From NCBI RefSeq assembly GCF_000615945.1, contig NZ_BAMO01000016.1, forward strand, positions 1 to 64,000: 64,000 bases of DNA, written 5' to 3'. This document shows, in pieces, positions 7,839 through 16,908 of this stretch (positions are counted from its first letter, which is position 1; each line of letters starts with the position of its first letter). The DNA comes from Caldalkalibacillus mannanilyticus JCM 10596. Its GTDB lineage: Bacteria > Bacillota > Bacilli > Caldalkalibacillales > JCM-10596. The notes below the pieces were generated by a model. It searched no databases and was not told the DNA's origin. It was given only the letters and a program-made list of their open reading frames with translations. The translations under genes and the position numbers were made by a program.

Positions 7839-9256
7839 TTTTATAACTCCTCTGCAAGTTAATTAAGCCTTGTATACTAAATAGGATGACGATTGAATAA
7901 AAAACAATCATGATAAACACAGTGAGCAATTGCCCCAAGTTTAAAAATACTAATGTCAAACCTATGGTCAACACGGAAATGAGGAGAAATAAGAAGCTTG
8001 TAAATACCGAAAACGGATTATCATTGTAGGGTGGAAATAATATTCCTACTAAAATCAGTAGCAGCACCCCTGATGTGACGATAAGATAAGGAATGAAAAG
8101 GTGATACACGCTTCCCACAACGAACACACTTACTACTAGTATTGGAATAGAAACCGCTACAATGATCAGCCATTGCGACAAGAATAAGTACGTATAATCT
8201 CGCAGAACTTTATAGTCTAATTTATACATTACATACCGTAAGCTACTTGATTGAATGTAACTATAAAGACCATTCATCGACAAAAATATAATGGGATAGA
8301 GCAAGTAATCGTTAAAGTTAAAAAGAAGTAAGATTATGGTTATTAGATAGGTTAATACAATCGTATTGACTGTGTTTATATTCCTTACAGAGCTATAGAT
8401 ATAGGATAGAAAGAGATGATTGGTTGTAAGATGAAAACTCTTTACATATTTTGAGCTGTTCATATACGTATTATCTGGTATGACAATAATCAACCCTATT
8501 AATACCACTGTTACGCCCACGTAAATCAATGAGGTAAGTAAGAAACCATACTCAACAAGTGTTTTTTGCCAAAGGAGCAGTATACTCTCAGTCTTCTGAG
8601 TTGAACCTAGGTAGTCCTGTGATAATTGAGTCACTAAATCCTGTGCTTCTCTGAAAAAATAAGTAAAAATGATAAACAAGATTGACAGATTAATAACATG
8701 AAAAAGTTTAGGTATGTTTACTAAGTTGCAGATAAATGATACTAGCTTGGAAGATAGCTGAAGCACTAAGTAAATAGAAGTACTAACGAAGAAGATATTT
8801 ACGATTAACAAATCTAAATATTCAAATTGTGTGAGAAAAATGATAGAGCTGAAGATTGAAAATGAAACCATAACAATCACTAAGAGTGACATCATTGTTT
8901 CATATATAAATAAGGAAACATTTCTTTCTTTCATAGAGATAGGTAGATTCATCGTCATTCTGAGAAAACCATCCACTTTAGAAAAAATAAAGTTTCAAAA
9001 AAATGGTTGTAATGATCGTCCACAAAATGACCGTACTGGAATATGTATTTAATAAAAATATGATTGCTTGACTACTTTGAGTGATATGGGACATGAAAAG
9101 ATACATCGAAACGCTCGTAAACAAACACAAGACCAACAGAGCAAATAACAGAAACAACCGGATGACTATATTTTTTAAAGGACCAAAATTGAGGACTTTT
9201 CTAACAAAGAAGGTGTTATATAGATAGACAAGGTTTTTAATCTGAAATAATCTCAT
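7813..9256 (-). pseudogene. ABC-2-type transporter permease, split by a frameshift
   Basis: Two adjacent frames, 8978-9256 (92 residues) and 7813-8976 (387 residues), read as one large permease of about 480 residues with ten or more membrane segments. The first frame ends ...FLKLYFF. Shifting by one base continues as SKVDGFLRMTMNLPIS, and the jump falls in a run of six identical bases (8982-8987) where five would restore the frame. The gene starts at ATG 9256 behind GGGGA and overlaps the ATPase by 20 bases. Either a sequencing error, a real null mutation or slippage could explain the break. Confidence 0.75.
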
Positions 9257-9968
9257 GTTCTATATCCCCATGATTCATTATTTTTTTTAACATGTCCGTC
9301 AGGTTTGTATGCTGTTCTTTGACTTCACTCATCCTATTGTGAAAGTGAATATGGCCCTTGTACAAAATAATCACACTTTGACAAATCTCTTCTAGCAAAT
9401 GGAGGTCATGTGAGCATAATATAACAGTTCCGCCTTTTTTAGAATATTGAGTAAGTAACAGCTTGGTCACTTCTCTGGATTCGATATCCATCCCATTCAA
9501 GGTTTCATCTATGATTAAAATCAATGGGTTTACTAACAGAGAAGCTATTATCTGTATCTTCTTTTTCATTCCGTGAGAGTACTCTTCTATTAATAGATCA
9601 ATAGCAGAATGAAAGGAATAGTATCTTAGAAGTCTTTCAAAAAACTCTTCATCTAGTGTAACCGTATAAAAGTTGAGAATAAGCTGTACATATTCTCGCC
9701 CCGTTAAAAAATCAGGAATAATGTCTTCACTTGGAAGATAAAGTATCGATTTTTTAACTTGTAGATCACTGTTTTTGCAATTGTTTAACGTTATTTCTCC
9801 ATTTTGTTTTTTGAGCAGATCGCAAATTAACTTAATAAGGGTGGTTTTACCACAACCATTTGGACCCACAATGGCTAGAAAATCCCCTATCTGCACATCA
9901 AAACTTATCTGATCCAAAACAAGATTCTTATGATCATATGTATAGCTTACATCCTGAATTCTTAGCAT
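9237..9968 (-). CDS. ABC transporter ATP-binding protein of the peptide island
   Basis: A 243-residue ATPase. Walker A is GPNGCGKTT near residue 35, the signature region is EYSHGMKKK, and Walker B is LILIIDE followed by a switch histidine in CSHDLH. It is the first gene of the minus-strand island (ATPase, permease, small membrane protein, M50-like protease, two peptides). AAGGGTGAG lies before the ATG, and an extended -10 promoter lies about 45 bases upstream. The set suggests export of, or self-protection against, the encoded peptides. Confidence 0.88.
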   Translation of the reverse strand: MLRIQDVSYTYDHKNLVLDQISFDVQIGDFLAIVGPNGCGKTTLIKLICDLLKKQNGEITLNNCKNSDLQVKKSILYLPSEDIIPDFLTGREYVQLILNFYTVTLDEEFFERLLRYYSFHSAIDLLIEEYSHGMKKKIQIIASLLVNPLILIIDETLNGMDIESREVTKLLLTQYSKKGGTVILCSHDLHLLEEICQSVIILYKGHIHFHNRMSEVKEQHTNLTDMLKKIMNHGDIEHEIISD

Positions 9969-10006
9969 ACTTATCTCACCCTTTTAAGAAACTTGTTATG
10001 TTTTAA

Positions 10007-10018
10007 TATATTATACCA
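10007..10018 (-). promoter_or_regulatory. Extended -10 promoter of the peptide/ABC island
   Basis: On the minus strand, TGGTATAAT (TATAAT at 10010-10015) lies about 42 bases upstream of the ATPase start in a very AT-rich stretch. No convincing -35 is present, consistent with an extended -10 element. Confidence 0.5.
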
Positions 10019-10203
10019 TAAAAGTAAAATAAAAGAAGTAATAAAGTTAAACTTTTTACAATATTTAAATAATTTTAACTAAAATTTTTTATTCTGTTTA
10101 GTTGCAAAGAGAAATCCAATTAAAACATTTTTTTACAGTATACCATGAGCAAACTTCCATTGTAAATGATATTTATGGATTTTTTGCAAATATTTAGGCT
10201 TAT

Positions 10204-10229
10204 AAAAAAGGCAACCTCTACAGGTCGCC
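10204..10229 (-). terminator. Terminator of the gamma-glutamyltransferase gene
   Basis: On the minus strand the stem GGCGACCT / AGGTTGCC (one G-U pair) is followed by six Ts. It lies 20-40 bases after the GGT stop. The rest of the AT-rich 9969-10247 gap holds the island promoter and nothing else that I can support. Confidence 0.8.
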
Positions 10230-10247
10230 CACCCTCTTCATTCGTGC

Positions 10248-12335
10248 TTAATTCGTAATTTTAAACTGATCCTCGCTATAATGCTTTTGCATTCCTGAAT
10301 CAGTTTGTGCCACTTCCTTCTCTAGCAGAACGGCACGTTCAACTGAATCCCAAAACACCTTATAACCTAATGCTTCAGCTACCGCTCTGACAGGTAGATA
10401 TTGCTCTCCTCCTACGGAGACTCCTTCGACTTTCACATCTGCTTGCGTAATTCCTAAGCCTAAGAGAAGCTTATCTGCTTGAATATAACTGACTCCATCC
10501 TTCGTCAGCAATTGTGAAGCCTTATAAGGGTAGATTAAATCATTCACTTTCAAAATGAACTCGCCCTGTTGCTCATTCTCTTGAGCTCGTGGCTTAACAA
10601 TAAAGTGAAGAGCATCAACACCTAATACTGCCCCTTCTCTGGTATCATCTGCTCCACCATACATCTTTCCTGTTTCAGCATGGAAAATAACAGCTTGAAC
10701 ATTTCCAATATCTACTGCCTTTTCATCAAAACGATGCCCTTTCCCCAGTAGTTCTAACACGACATCCTGTTCAATCCCTGCTTCCCACCGAACAGATGGA
10801 TAGCTACTGGAATACACCCTTGGGGCTAAAATAGCCTCTTGAATAGGCAATCCAAAATCAATGACATTCATAATCGTCTGTGCCACTGATGTAATGATCG
10901 TTGGTCCTCCCGGTGAACCTAGTGCCATGAACGGCTGACCATCCTTTAAAACAAGTGTTGGGGACATGCTACTTCTCGGTCTTTTTCCCGGTTCTACTTG
11001 ATTGACTCCTCCGGGTGAAGCATCAAAATCTGTCATTTCATTGTTTAGCATAAACCCATAATCAGGAACCATAATTCCTGAACCAAAGACCTGCTCAATG
11101 GTTGTTGTATAGGAAACCATGTTGCCCCATTGATCCATGACCGAAAAATGAGTAGTCTGACCAATTGGATTCTCTTCTCTTACTTTTTCTTGATTTCCTC
11201 CATCCTTAGACTCATACTCCCAGGGGTCCCCTTCTGGCGCAGAAGACACCACTTTATGCGGGTGAATAAGCTCTCTTCGTTCGGCAATATAATCTGAGTG
11301 AAGAAGACCTTCTTTAGGTACGGGGTAGAAATCCTCATCCGCCATATAAGCCGCTCGATCAGCATAAGCAAGATGCATTGCCTGAATTAAACGATGAAGA
11401 TAGTCAGCCGAGTTTAACCCCATTTTCTTCACATCGTAGCCTTCCATAAACTTTACTATCTGAAGAACTGTCAGTCCTCCTGAGCTTGGCGGTGACATAG
11501 ACGCAATCTGATAACCTCGGTATTCTCCTACAACAGGTTCTCTTTCCTTGACTACATAATCATGTAAGTCTTTTTCCGTCATGCTCCCCCACGCTTTTGA
11601 ACCTCAGCAATGATGGCTTGCCCGATCTCTCCTCGATAGAAGACCTCTGACCCTTTTTCTTTAATCAATTTTAGCGTTTTGGCTAAATCAGGCTGTCTAA
11701 GAGTTTCCCCTTCTTGTAATGGAGTGCCGTTTGGAACGTAAACCTTTCCAGCTGATTCATACTTTAGCAGCTTCTCTCTATTTTGTTCAATATACTGTGC
11801 CATGGACCAATTTACTTTAATTCCTTGTTCCGCTTGTTTAAGGGCAGGATCAATGACCTCAGATAATTTCATTGTTCCATACTTCTCAAGTGAAACCTCC
11901 ACTCCCTTCAACGTCCCCGGTACGGCTACAGCATTTCCATGAGTATGCCGCTCAGAAAAAGGAATGGGCTTGCCTTCTGCATCTAGGAATAGCTCAGGTG
12001 TTACGGCTTGAGGAGCTACCTCTCGGCTATCAATGATTGTGATTCTATTCTGATCCTTGAGATAGATCATCATAAACCCACCACCACCTATGCCAGACAT
12101 CATAGGCTCCACAACGTTTAGTGACATTTGAATCGCGGCGGCTGCATCAACAGCGTTTCCTCCCCGCTCTAAAATCTCCTTACCTGCTTGAGCCGCAAGC
12201 GGGTGCGAAACCGCTACAATCCCCTTGGTCGCACCTTCCATTGATGGATCAAACCCTGGTACATTCGCAGATACAGATGATGACAAAAAACATCAAAAGA
12301 ACAAGAATGACAAAACTCTTTTTGATTAATTTCAA
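10248..12335 (-). pseudogene. ggt: Secreted gamma-glutamyltransferase with C-terminal stalk domain, two frameshifts
   Basis: A GGT/acylase-family precursor that cleaves gamma-glutamyl bonds outside the cell. Frame 11579-12286 holds the N-terminal half, and frame 10248-11582 holds the rest including the nucleophile threonine in GQTTHFSV and the SPGGP loop. Two single-base indels interrupt it. One is in a run of six (12285-12290) between a clear signal peptide (TTG start at 12335 behind AGGGGGAG; KKSFVILVLLMF...SVSA) and the mature part. The other is near 11581, where RGGA should join MTEKDL. After the GGT domain, about 100 residues form a copper-amine-oxidase-type stalk domain (YLPVRAVAEALGYKVFWD), an unusual fusion. 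Intact, it would be about 690 residues. Confidence 0.8.
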
Positions 12336-12517
12336 TCTTACTCCCCCTCATAAAATAGTTTTATAGTTTTTTATCCATCTTCTCGTAGTCTATTCACCTA
12401 GATGATCCATATACCCCAATTTGTTCTTTCTGAGTGAAAAAATTGAATTGGAACTGATAGAAAAATGACCCCACTAGATAGCAAGAGTCATTCTTCTGTA
12501 ATAACACATGGTGATTA

Positions 12518-12643
12518 TTATTTAATTTTTTTCAAACTTTCCGGAATTTTTGGTGCATTTAATCCTGGGCTTGATGCCTTGACGAAAATAGTTGACATTA
12601 GAAGCGTAGTCTTAGAAATCAGCTTAGCTACTTTTTTCCTCAT
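12518..12643 (-). CDS. agrD: AgrD-like autoinducing peptide precursor
   Basis: A 41-codon gene that overlaps the 3' end of agrB, with GGAGG 8 bases before its ATG. It has the AgrD layout: a basic amphipathic N-terminus (MRKKVAKLISKTTLLMS), a short core (ASSPGLN) and the conserved charged C-terminal recognition segment PKIPESLKK. There is no cysteine, so any ring would be a lactone formed by one of the two serines, as in some Firmicute relatives. The identification rests on this layout plus agrB adjacency. Confidence 0.8.
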   Translation of the reverse strand: MRKKVAKLISKTTLLMSTIFVKASSPGLNAPKIPESLKKIK

Positions 12644-13219
12644 TCTTTTCACCTCCATAATCTGTCATCATTCTATTAAGCTTATGGGTGACTCTGATTC
12701 CGGCTGGTGTTAACATCATTGCTTGCAGCAGTGTCCCGAAGACGAAACCAGGACTAGAGAAAAAATAATAAAGGATCATTGCAGCGATAACCCATAAGAT
12801 AGCAACCAGTTTCTTTTTTCTTTCCCATTGCAACGAATGCTTCAATTGATGTGCTTCATAATAAGGCGCATAGAGTATGATCAAGACAACACTTATTATG
12901 CCGTAGCGCCTACATACACAGAGGATGCAGGAAGCCAAACAAAAGTTAGAACGAGAATAAGACTAGTAATCGAACAAGCAAGAGATTGATCCAAATGCGC
13001 TCCCCCAGTCAATATTCTAAGGAGAGTAAATGACACAGCTACTTGTAAGCTCAACAAGGGAACGCCTAAGATCCAACCTAGGAGAAATACAAAAAAGAAG
13101 GTAAACATCAAGTTAAATAAGATGGTAAATCCAAACACTAAGACATCATGCGGTTCCGTCTCATCTGGATTTGTTTTTTTTATGTGATCCGCAAACGCCA
13201 CCGCCCATTTTTCGAACAT
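12624..13219 (-). pseudogene. agrB: AgrB-family peptide processing protease, frameshifted
   Basis: AgrB proteins are membrane cysteine proteases that trim AgrD and form its ring. The first frame (12896-13219) carries the catalytic histidine and cysteine in TGGAHLDQSLAC (about H75 and C82). The second frame (12624-12938) carries the remaining helices from YGIISVVLIILYAP onward. The frames join if one base is added near 12903 (GAT to GAYG). Total length would be about 195 residues, normal for the family. It lies 13 bases after the agrC-like gene and overlaps agrD. Confidence 0.82.
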
Positions 13220-13232
13220 AGGATCACTTCCT

Positions 13233-14498
13233 TTATGTTAATGGACAACGAATGGATATTCGCACCGGTTTAAGCTCAGAATCAACAATGGAATCATGCT
13301 GCTTGAACTGAAATAACGCGTCAAAAAGCTTTAAATTTGGATGCTTTTTCTCTTCAATTTCTATATCTCCTGAGATTACATAAAGAGTTTCATGAGGTTT
13401 TGCTTCTACATGAAAGTGAATCGTTTTCGTTGAATAGGCCGGCGCTTGGTAATAAATCAGAATTAAATCATCAATAATTAAGCTAAGATTGCGTACATGC
13501 TGTAACGTAGTATGGATCTCACACTGAATATCAGATGTCACATTGATGGTTACTCCCAATAATCTTCCCAGCTTCCGCTTATTAATCAGAAAGGAATAAA
13601 GAAGCTCGTCCAACCCCTCTAAGCCTGTACGAAGGTTAGATTGAAGCAGGCTGGGACAAATCCCTTGATGCAGATGATGTTTTTCCACATATTCTTTGCT
13701 TAATGAAGAAGACTCCCTTTCATTAAGCTTGATAATCGCTTGAAAATGACCCTGATAGTTTTTTTTCAGGTTTTCCACAATAGTTGCTACTTGCTCTTCT
13801 TGATCCAGATAAAATTTCTTAGCTTCTATCAAGCGCTTCATCTGAAATTGTGTGTGTAAAATAATAAAAATCGCTAAGATAAAAAACATAATGATAATAA
13901 TCATGAGTATAAACGTATACTTATAGGCAAACTCTTCAGCTAACATAGTAAAAAAGATAAACACTATAAAAATAAAGGTCAGGAATGAGTTTAATACTAA
14001 GACATCCCGATATTTTTTATTCATTGTTGATCGAGTAATATGATAACGTAGTTCATCTAATTGGTACTTCTGATAATAAATGAGCCAAGACAGTAATGCG
14101 ACAAAAAGGAAAGTAAGGACCTGAGTAACGGTTTTTATATGGATGGTAGTAAAAAATTGTAGGTACTTATATTGAAAGGTTTGCGCAACTATCTCAATAA
14201 AGAGCATTTGAATAAAGATATAAAAACCATAGCCAATACTAGTAACGACAACGGTTTCAAGATTTTTCGCTCGATATAAAACTTTCACTAATACAAGTAG
14301 CACTATTATCTGAATAGCTATAATTAACGCAACATGCATAGGTGTTAAACGCAACAATTCAGAAAATAAACTCATAGAAAAGGCAATAATAAAAACAGGA
14401 CGTATATATCTTCGATAATGATACCCTAACAAAACAAGGGGAAAGGAAAGCAGAGCTATCCATTCAAATATAGAAACAATTAATGTTCGTAAATCCAT
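13233..14498 (-). CDS. AgrC-like membrane sensor with degenerate kinase domain
   Basis: 421 residues. Six to seven membrane helices fill the first 215 residues, followed by a cytoplasmic region of about 200 residues. The place and topology are those of AgrC, the receptor kinase of agr systems. However, I see no clear N-box or glycine-rich G-box at the C-terminus, and the histidine in the QGHFQAIIKL region is only a candidate phosphosite. The protein may sense the peptide but signal through a partner, possibly the soluble kinase 34 bases upstream. Its C-terminal 60 residues look like a small beta-rich module. Confidence 0.7.
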   Translation of the reverse strand: MDLRTLIVSIFEWIALLSFPLVLLGYHYRRYIRPVFIIAFSMSLFSELLRLTPMHVALIIAIQIIVLLVLVKVLYRAKNLETVVVTSIGYGFYIFIQMLFIEIVAQTFQYKYLQFFTTIHIKTVTQVLTFLFVALLSWLIYYQKYQLDELRYHITRSTMNKKYRDVLVLNSFLTFIFIVFIFFTMLAEEFAYKYTFILMIIIIMFFILAIFIILHTQFQMKRLIEAKKFYLDQEEQVATIVENLKKNYQGHFQAIIKLNERESSSLSKEYVEKHHLHQGICPSLLQSNLRTGLEGLDELLYSFLINKRKLGRLLGVTINVTSDIQCEIHTTLQHVRNLSLIIDDLILIYYQAPAYSTKTIHFHVEAKPHETLYVISGDIEIEEKKHPNLKLFDALFQFKQHDSIVDSELKPVRISIRCPLT

Positions 14499-14532
14499 AC
14501 GTATAACTCCTAACTACTAAGAGGGCTAAAGT

Positions 14533-15345
14533 TTAACCTTTGTACGATGTATGCTGGCTTAGCGGAACTCTAATTTTTACGTGTACTCCCTTAGTTGGAT
14601 GGTTTTGAATATCCAGCGTACCATTTATCGTTTCGATAATCGTTTTACATATGGGCAAACCAAGTCCTGTCCCTTCATCTTTCGTTGTAAAGAAAGGGTA
14701 AAAAATATGTTCTAATTTTTCTGCTGAAATACCAGGACCACTATCAATGATAGAAATCACAACAAACTTACTTTCTTTGACAACTCGAATGTCAATAACG
14801 CCCTTTTTTTCCATGGCGTCTATCGCATTATTAATCAGGTTAATTAATACTCTTTCAAAACGATTCGTATTTCCCGTGACATAAATTTCATCTACTAAAT
14901 TCAGCTTGAATTGGACATCCTGCTTAGACTGCTGCATTGTATACAGGGTAACAACTTTCTCTATACTATGTTTCACATCAATAATGGAAAGATTGTCATG
15001 GTCTAAATGAGATTTGGATAGGCTAAGCAACTCTTGAATGAGCGCTTCCATTCTCACGGCTTCTTCCTTAATAATTGAGATGTAATGACTCACATTTGGG
15101 TCAGACTTGATCGTAGGGTGCTGGTCCAAAAATTGAGCAAAACCGATAATAGAGGTCAACGGATTACGTATCTCATGAGCGAAAAAAGCTGACATCTTTC
15201 CTATAACGGCATGATAATTGTCTAATGATTGATTTTTTTCTAATTCAGAAGGGTTCTTATTTTCTTCCGGTTGTTCTTCCTTCTCCTGAACGAGCCACTT
15301 TTCATTTTGTTTCTGAAACCATTTGTTAAAAAATAAACGTTTCAT
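14533..15345 (-). CDS. Soluble histidine kinase of the sporulation-kinase type
   Basis: 270 residues without membrane segments or PAS domain. The DHp box AFFAHEIRNPLTSIIGFAQFL is the sequence type seen in KinA/KinB/KinE, which feed the Spo0F-Spo0A phosphorelay. It is followed by an N-box (LINNAIDAMEK), a G1 box (DSGPGIS) and a G2 box (GTGLGLPICKTI). It starts at ATG 15345, and the N-terminal 45 residues are charged and probably a linker. Directly upstream of the agrC-like gene on the same strand, it may supply catalytic kinase activity missing there. No agrA-type regulator is found nearby. Confidence 0.85.
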   Translation of the reverse strand: MKRLFFNKWFQKQNEKWLVQEKEEQPEENKNPSELEKNQSLDNYHAVIGKMSAFFAHEIRNPLTSIIGFAQFLDQHPTIKSDPNVSHYISIIKEEAVRMEALIQELLSLSKSHLDHDNLSIIDVKHSIEKVVTLYTMQQSKQDVQFKLNLVDEIYVTGNTNRFERVLINLINNAIDAMEKKGVIDIRVVKESKFVVISIIDSGPGISAEKLEHIFYPFFTTKDEGTGLGLPICKTIIETINGTLDIQNHPTKGVHVKIRVPLSQHTSYKG

Positions 15346-15656
15346 TATAAGGTGTAACTCCCATTAGCATTATAGTCTAGCAAACATGATGACGGGACCT
15401 ATTGAGCATACATGGACAATAAATATTTCAACATTTGTCATATAAGAATTGGTGTATGTATTTTTGCTCCGTTACATTAATATCTAACTCAATACCCTAC
15501 TTCTACATCAGTTCATTAATATCCTCCTTATTTCTCCAATAAAGTTTTCGCTCTATTTCGACATTTTTTGATAAAAACCGCATTTTCTTTTTTTTCTGTA
15601 CTAAAAATCCATACCCTTCATATATATAGGCTGTGTGTTTTACTACAAAGCTTAAC
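15346..15656. other. Gap between the agr locus and the paralogue cluster
   Basis: About 310 AT-rich bases between divergent transcription units. It should hold the promoters of both the kinase/agr operon (minus) and the 15664-20951 cluster (plus), but I see no -35/-10 pair good enough to call. A run of nine Ts lies near 15590. No gene with a ribosome binding site is visible. Confidence 0.4.
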
Positions 15657-15663
15657 AAGGAGG

Positions 15664-16881
15664 ATGAATACAATATCTGAGCAAACTGAATCAACGGTGC
15701 ATGCTTCACTTTTTATTGAAATGCTAACCCTTGACCCCATGCTACGAAGAGAGTGGATATCTACAATTTCTCAGGCAAATCGACAACAGAAAAAGGACCG
15801 CTCCGCTTATGCAAATTCTTTTCTCTTACGTCAGGGTTATGAAACGACTGTTGAAGAGATATCAAAGCTTCTTACAGCGCCTACCGATCCAACACTTCTG
15901 CCAAACCAAGATGCCATCCAATTCTCGATACAATTACTAACAGATGTGAATCTGCGTATGGAATGGGATCAAGCTATATTTAACATGACTCAAGCAGATG
16001 ATCAGCCCGATCTTCAGCCTGTTACTGATTTCCTTTCCAAACACAAGGTAAATGCTAACCCGATTCAAATATCCCGAGCCATAGCCAGCACGCTTGGAGA
16101 AGCCATGAGTTCTTGGGTCAATATCTATGGGGACACAACGATTAGTAAAGATCAAAAAAGTACCAGCGGTCCCACCCTCATTGTCACTGGGGAATTTGTT
16201 GCTCTAGGCACGCATCGGATTGTAGGTGAGAGCTATGATGAAAAAACATCTACTCTTAGCTGGTCTAATGAATTAAATGATACTTCAGCGATCCTTGTAT
16301 TTTCACGTCGAGAACTCCCTTCCTCTAATGATTCTTACACAGGCAATGAATTTGCAGGCTCTCTCCTTCTCCCTGATAAAAGTACCTACCCATTGCAGGG
16401 AGAAGTAGCCTATTTTGGACGTGTAGGAAGCCCCCAGCAGTATCCTCCTAGTGTAAATAAAGATGATCTTGAAACCATTAAGAATGCCTCTGTTGTCATT
16501 GGTGTTATTGTTACCTCTGCCACTGCCTTAGTTCTTGGATACCATTTTTATAAATTTTTACTACGACGCTATCAAAATATAAAAGAAAGATATAGAAAAA
16601 TTCGGGGTGATGAAATAGAACCTTCTGTAGGGATTGATCTCTCTACGGACATTAACTATAACCAATTGGATACCTTAATCGGGCTCAACAAAGTATCACA
16701 AATGGGGAGACTCTTAAAGCAATACAAAGCTTTGTCGGCAGAAGAAAAGCTAGAAGAGAAAGGAGCCGAGCTATTAGATAAGCTTGCTCGCATTCGAGAT
16801 TCAATGACGGAGGAGCAGGAAATAGATTGGGAGAACAATATGGAAGATTTGAAGAACAAGTTAGAAGAATTCTTCGAATGA
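15664..16881 (+). CDS. Tandem paralogue 1: helical repeats, beta domain, membrane helix, coiled coil
   Basis: About 405 residues, with no family recognised. Two N-terminal helical repeats of about 55 residues (LFIEML...DP.LRREW...FLLRQGYETT and FSIQLL...FLSKHKVNAN) faintly recall Nif11-type leaders. A beta-rich domain of about 130 residues follows (WVNIYGDT, GPTLIVTGEF, DSYTGNEFAGS, GRVGSPQ, PPSVNKD). Then come one membrane helix (about 275-300) and an acidic coiled-coil tail. No signal peptide is seen. AAGGAGG directly abuts the ATG at 15664, an unusual zero spacing; an ATA codon 8 bases further on has the spacing expected of a start and may be a mutated start codon. Confidence 0.75.
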   Translation: MNTISEQTESTVHASLFIEMLTLDPMLRREWISTISQANRQQKKDRSAYANSFLLRQGYETTVEEISKLLTAPTDPTLLPNQDAIQFSIQLLTDVNLRMEWDQAIFNMTQADDQPDLQPVTDFLSKHKVNANPIQISRAIASTLGEAMSSWVNIYGDTTISKDQKSTSGPTLIVTGEFVALGTHRIVGESYDEKTSTLSWSNELNDTSAILVFSRRELPSSNDSYTGNEFAGSLLLPDKSTYPLQGEVAYFGRVGSPQQYPPSVNKDDLETIKNASVVIGVIVTSATALVLGYHFYKFLLRRYQNIKERYRKIRGDEIEPSVGIDLSTDINYNQLDTLIGLNKVSQMGRLLKQYKALSAEEKLEEKGAELLDKLARIRDSMTEEQEIDWENNMEDLKNKLEEFFE

Positions 16882-16908
16882 TCAAACATAACAGAAGGAG
16901 GAAACCGT

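Noticed and set aside
8977-8990. Programmed ribosomal frameshift in the ABC permease
   Set aside because: The change needed is +1 at a U-rich stretch without the features of known +1 sites (no slow codon/stop geometry as in prfB), and similar indels elsewhere argue for error or mutation.
12465-12713. Plus-strand frame over the agrD region
   Set aside because: It is antisense to agrD/agrB, which have clear ribosome binding sites and conserved motifs on the minus strand.
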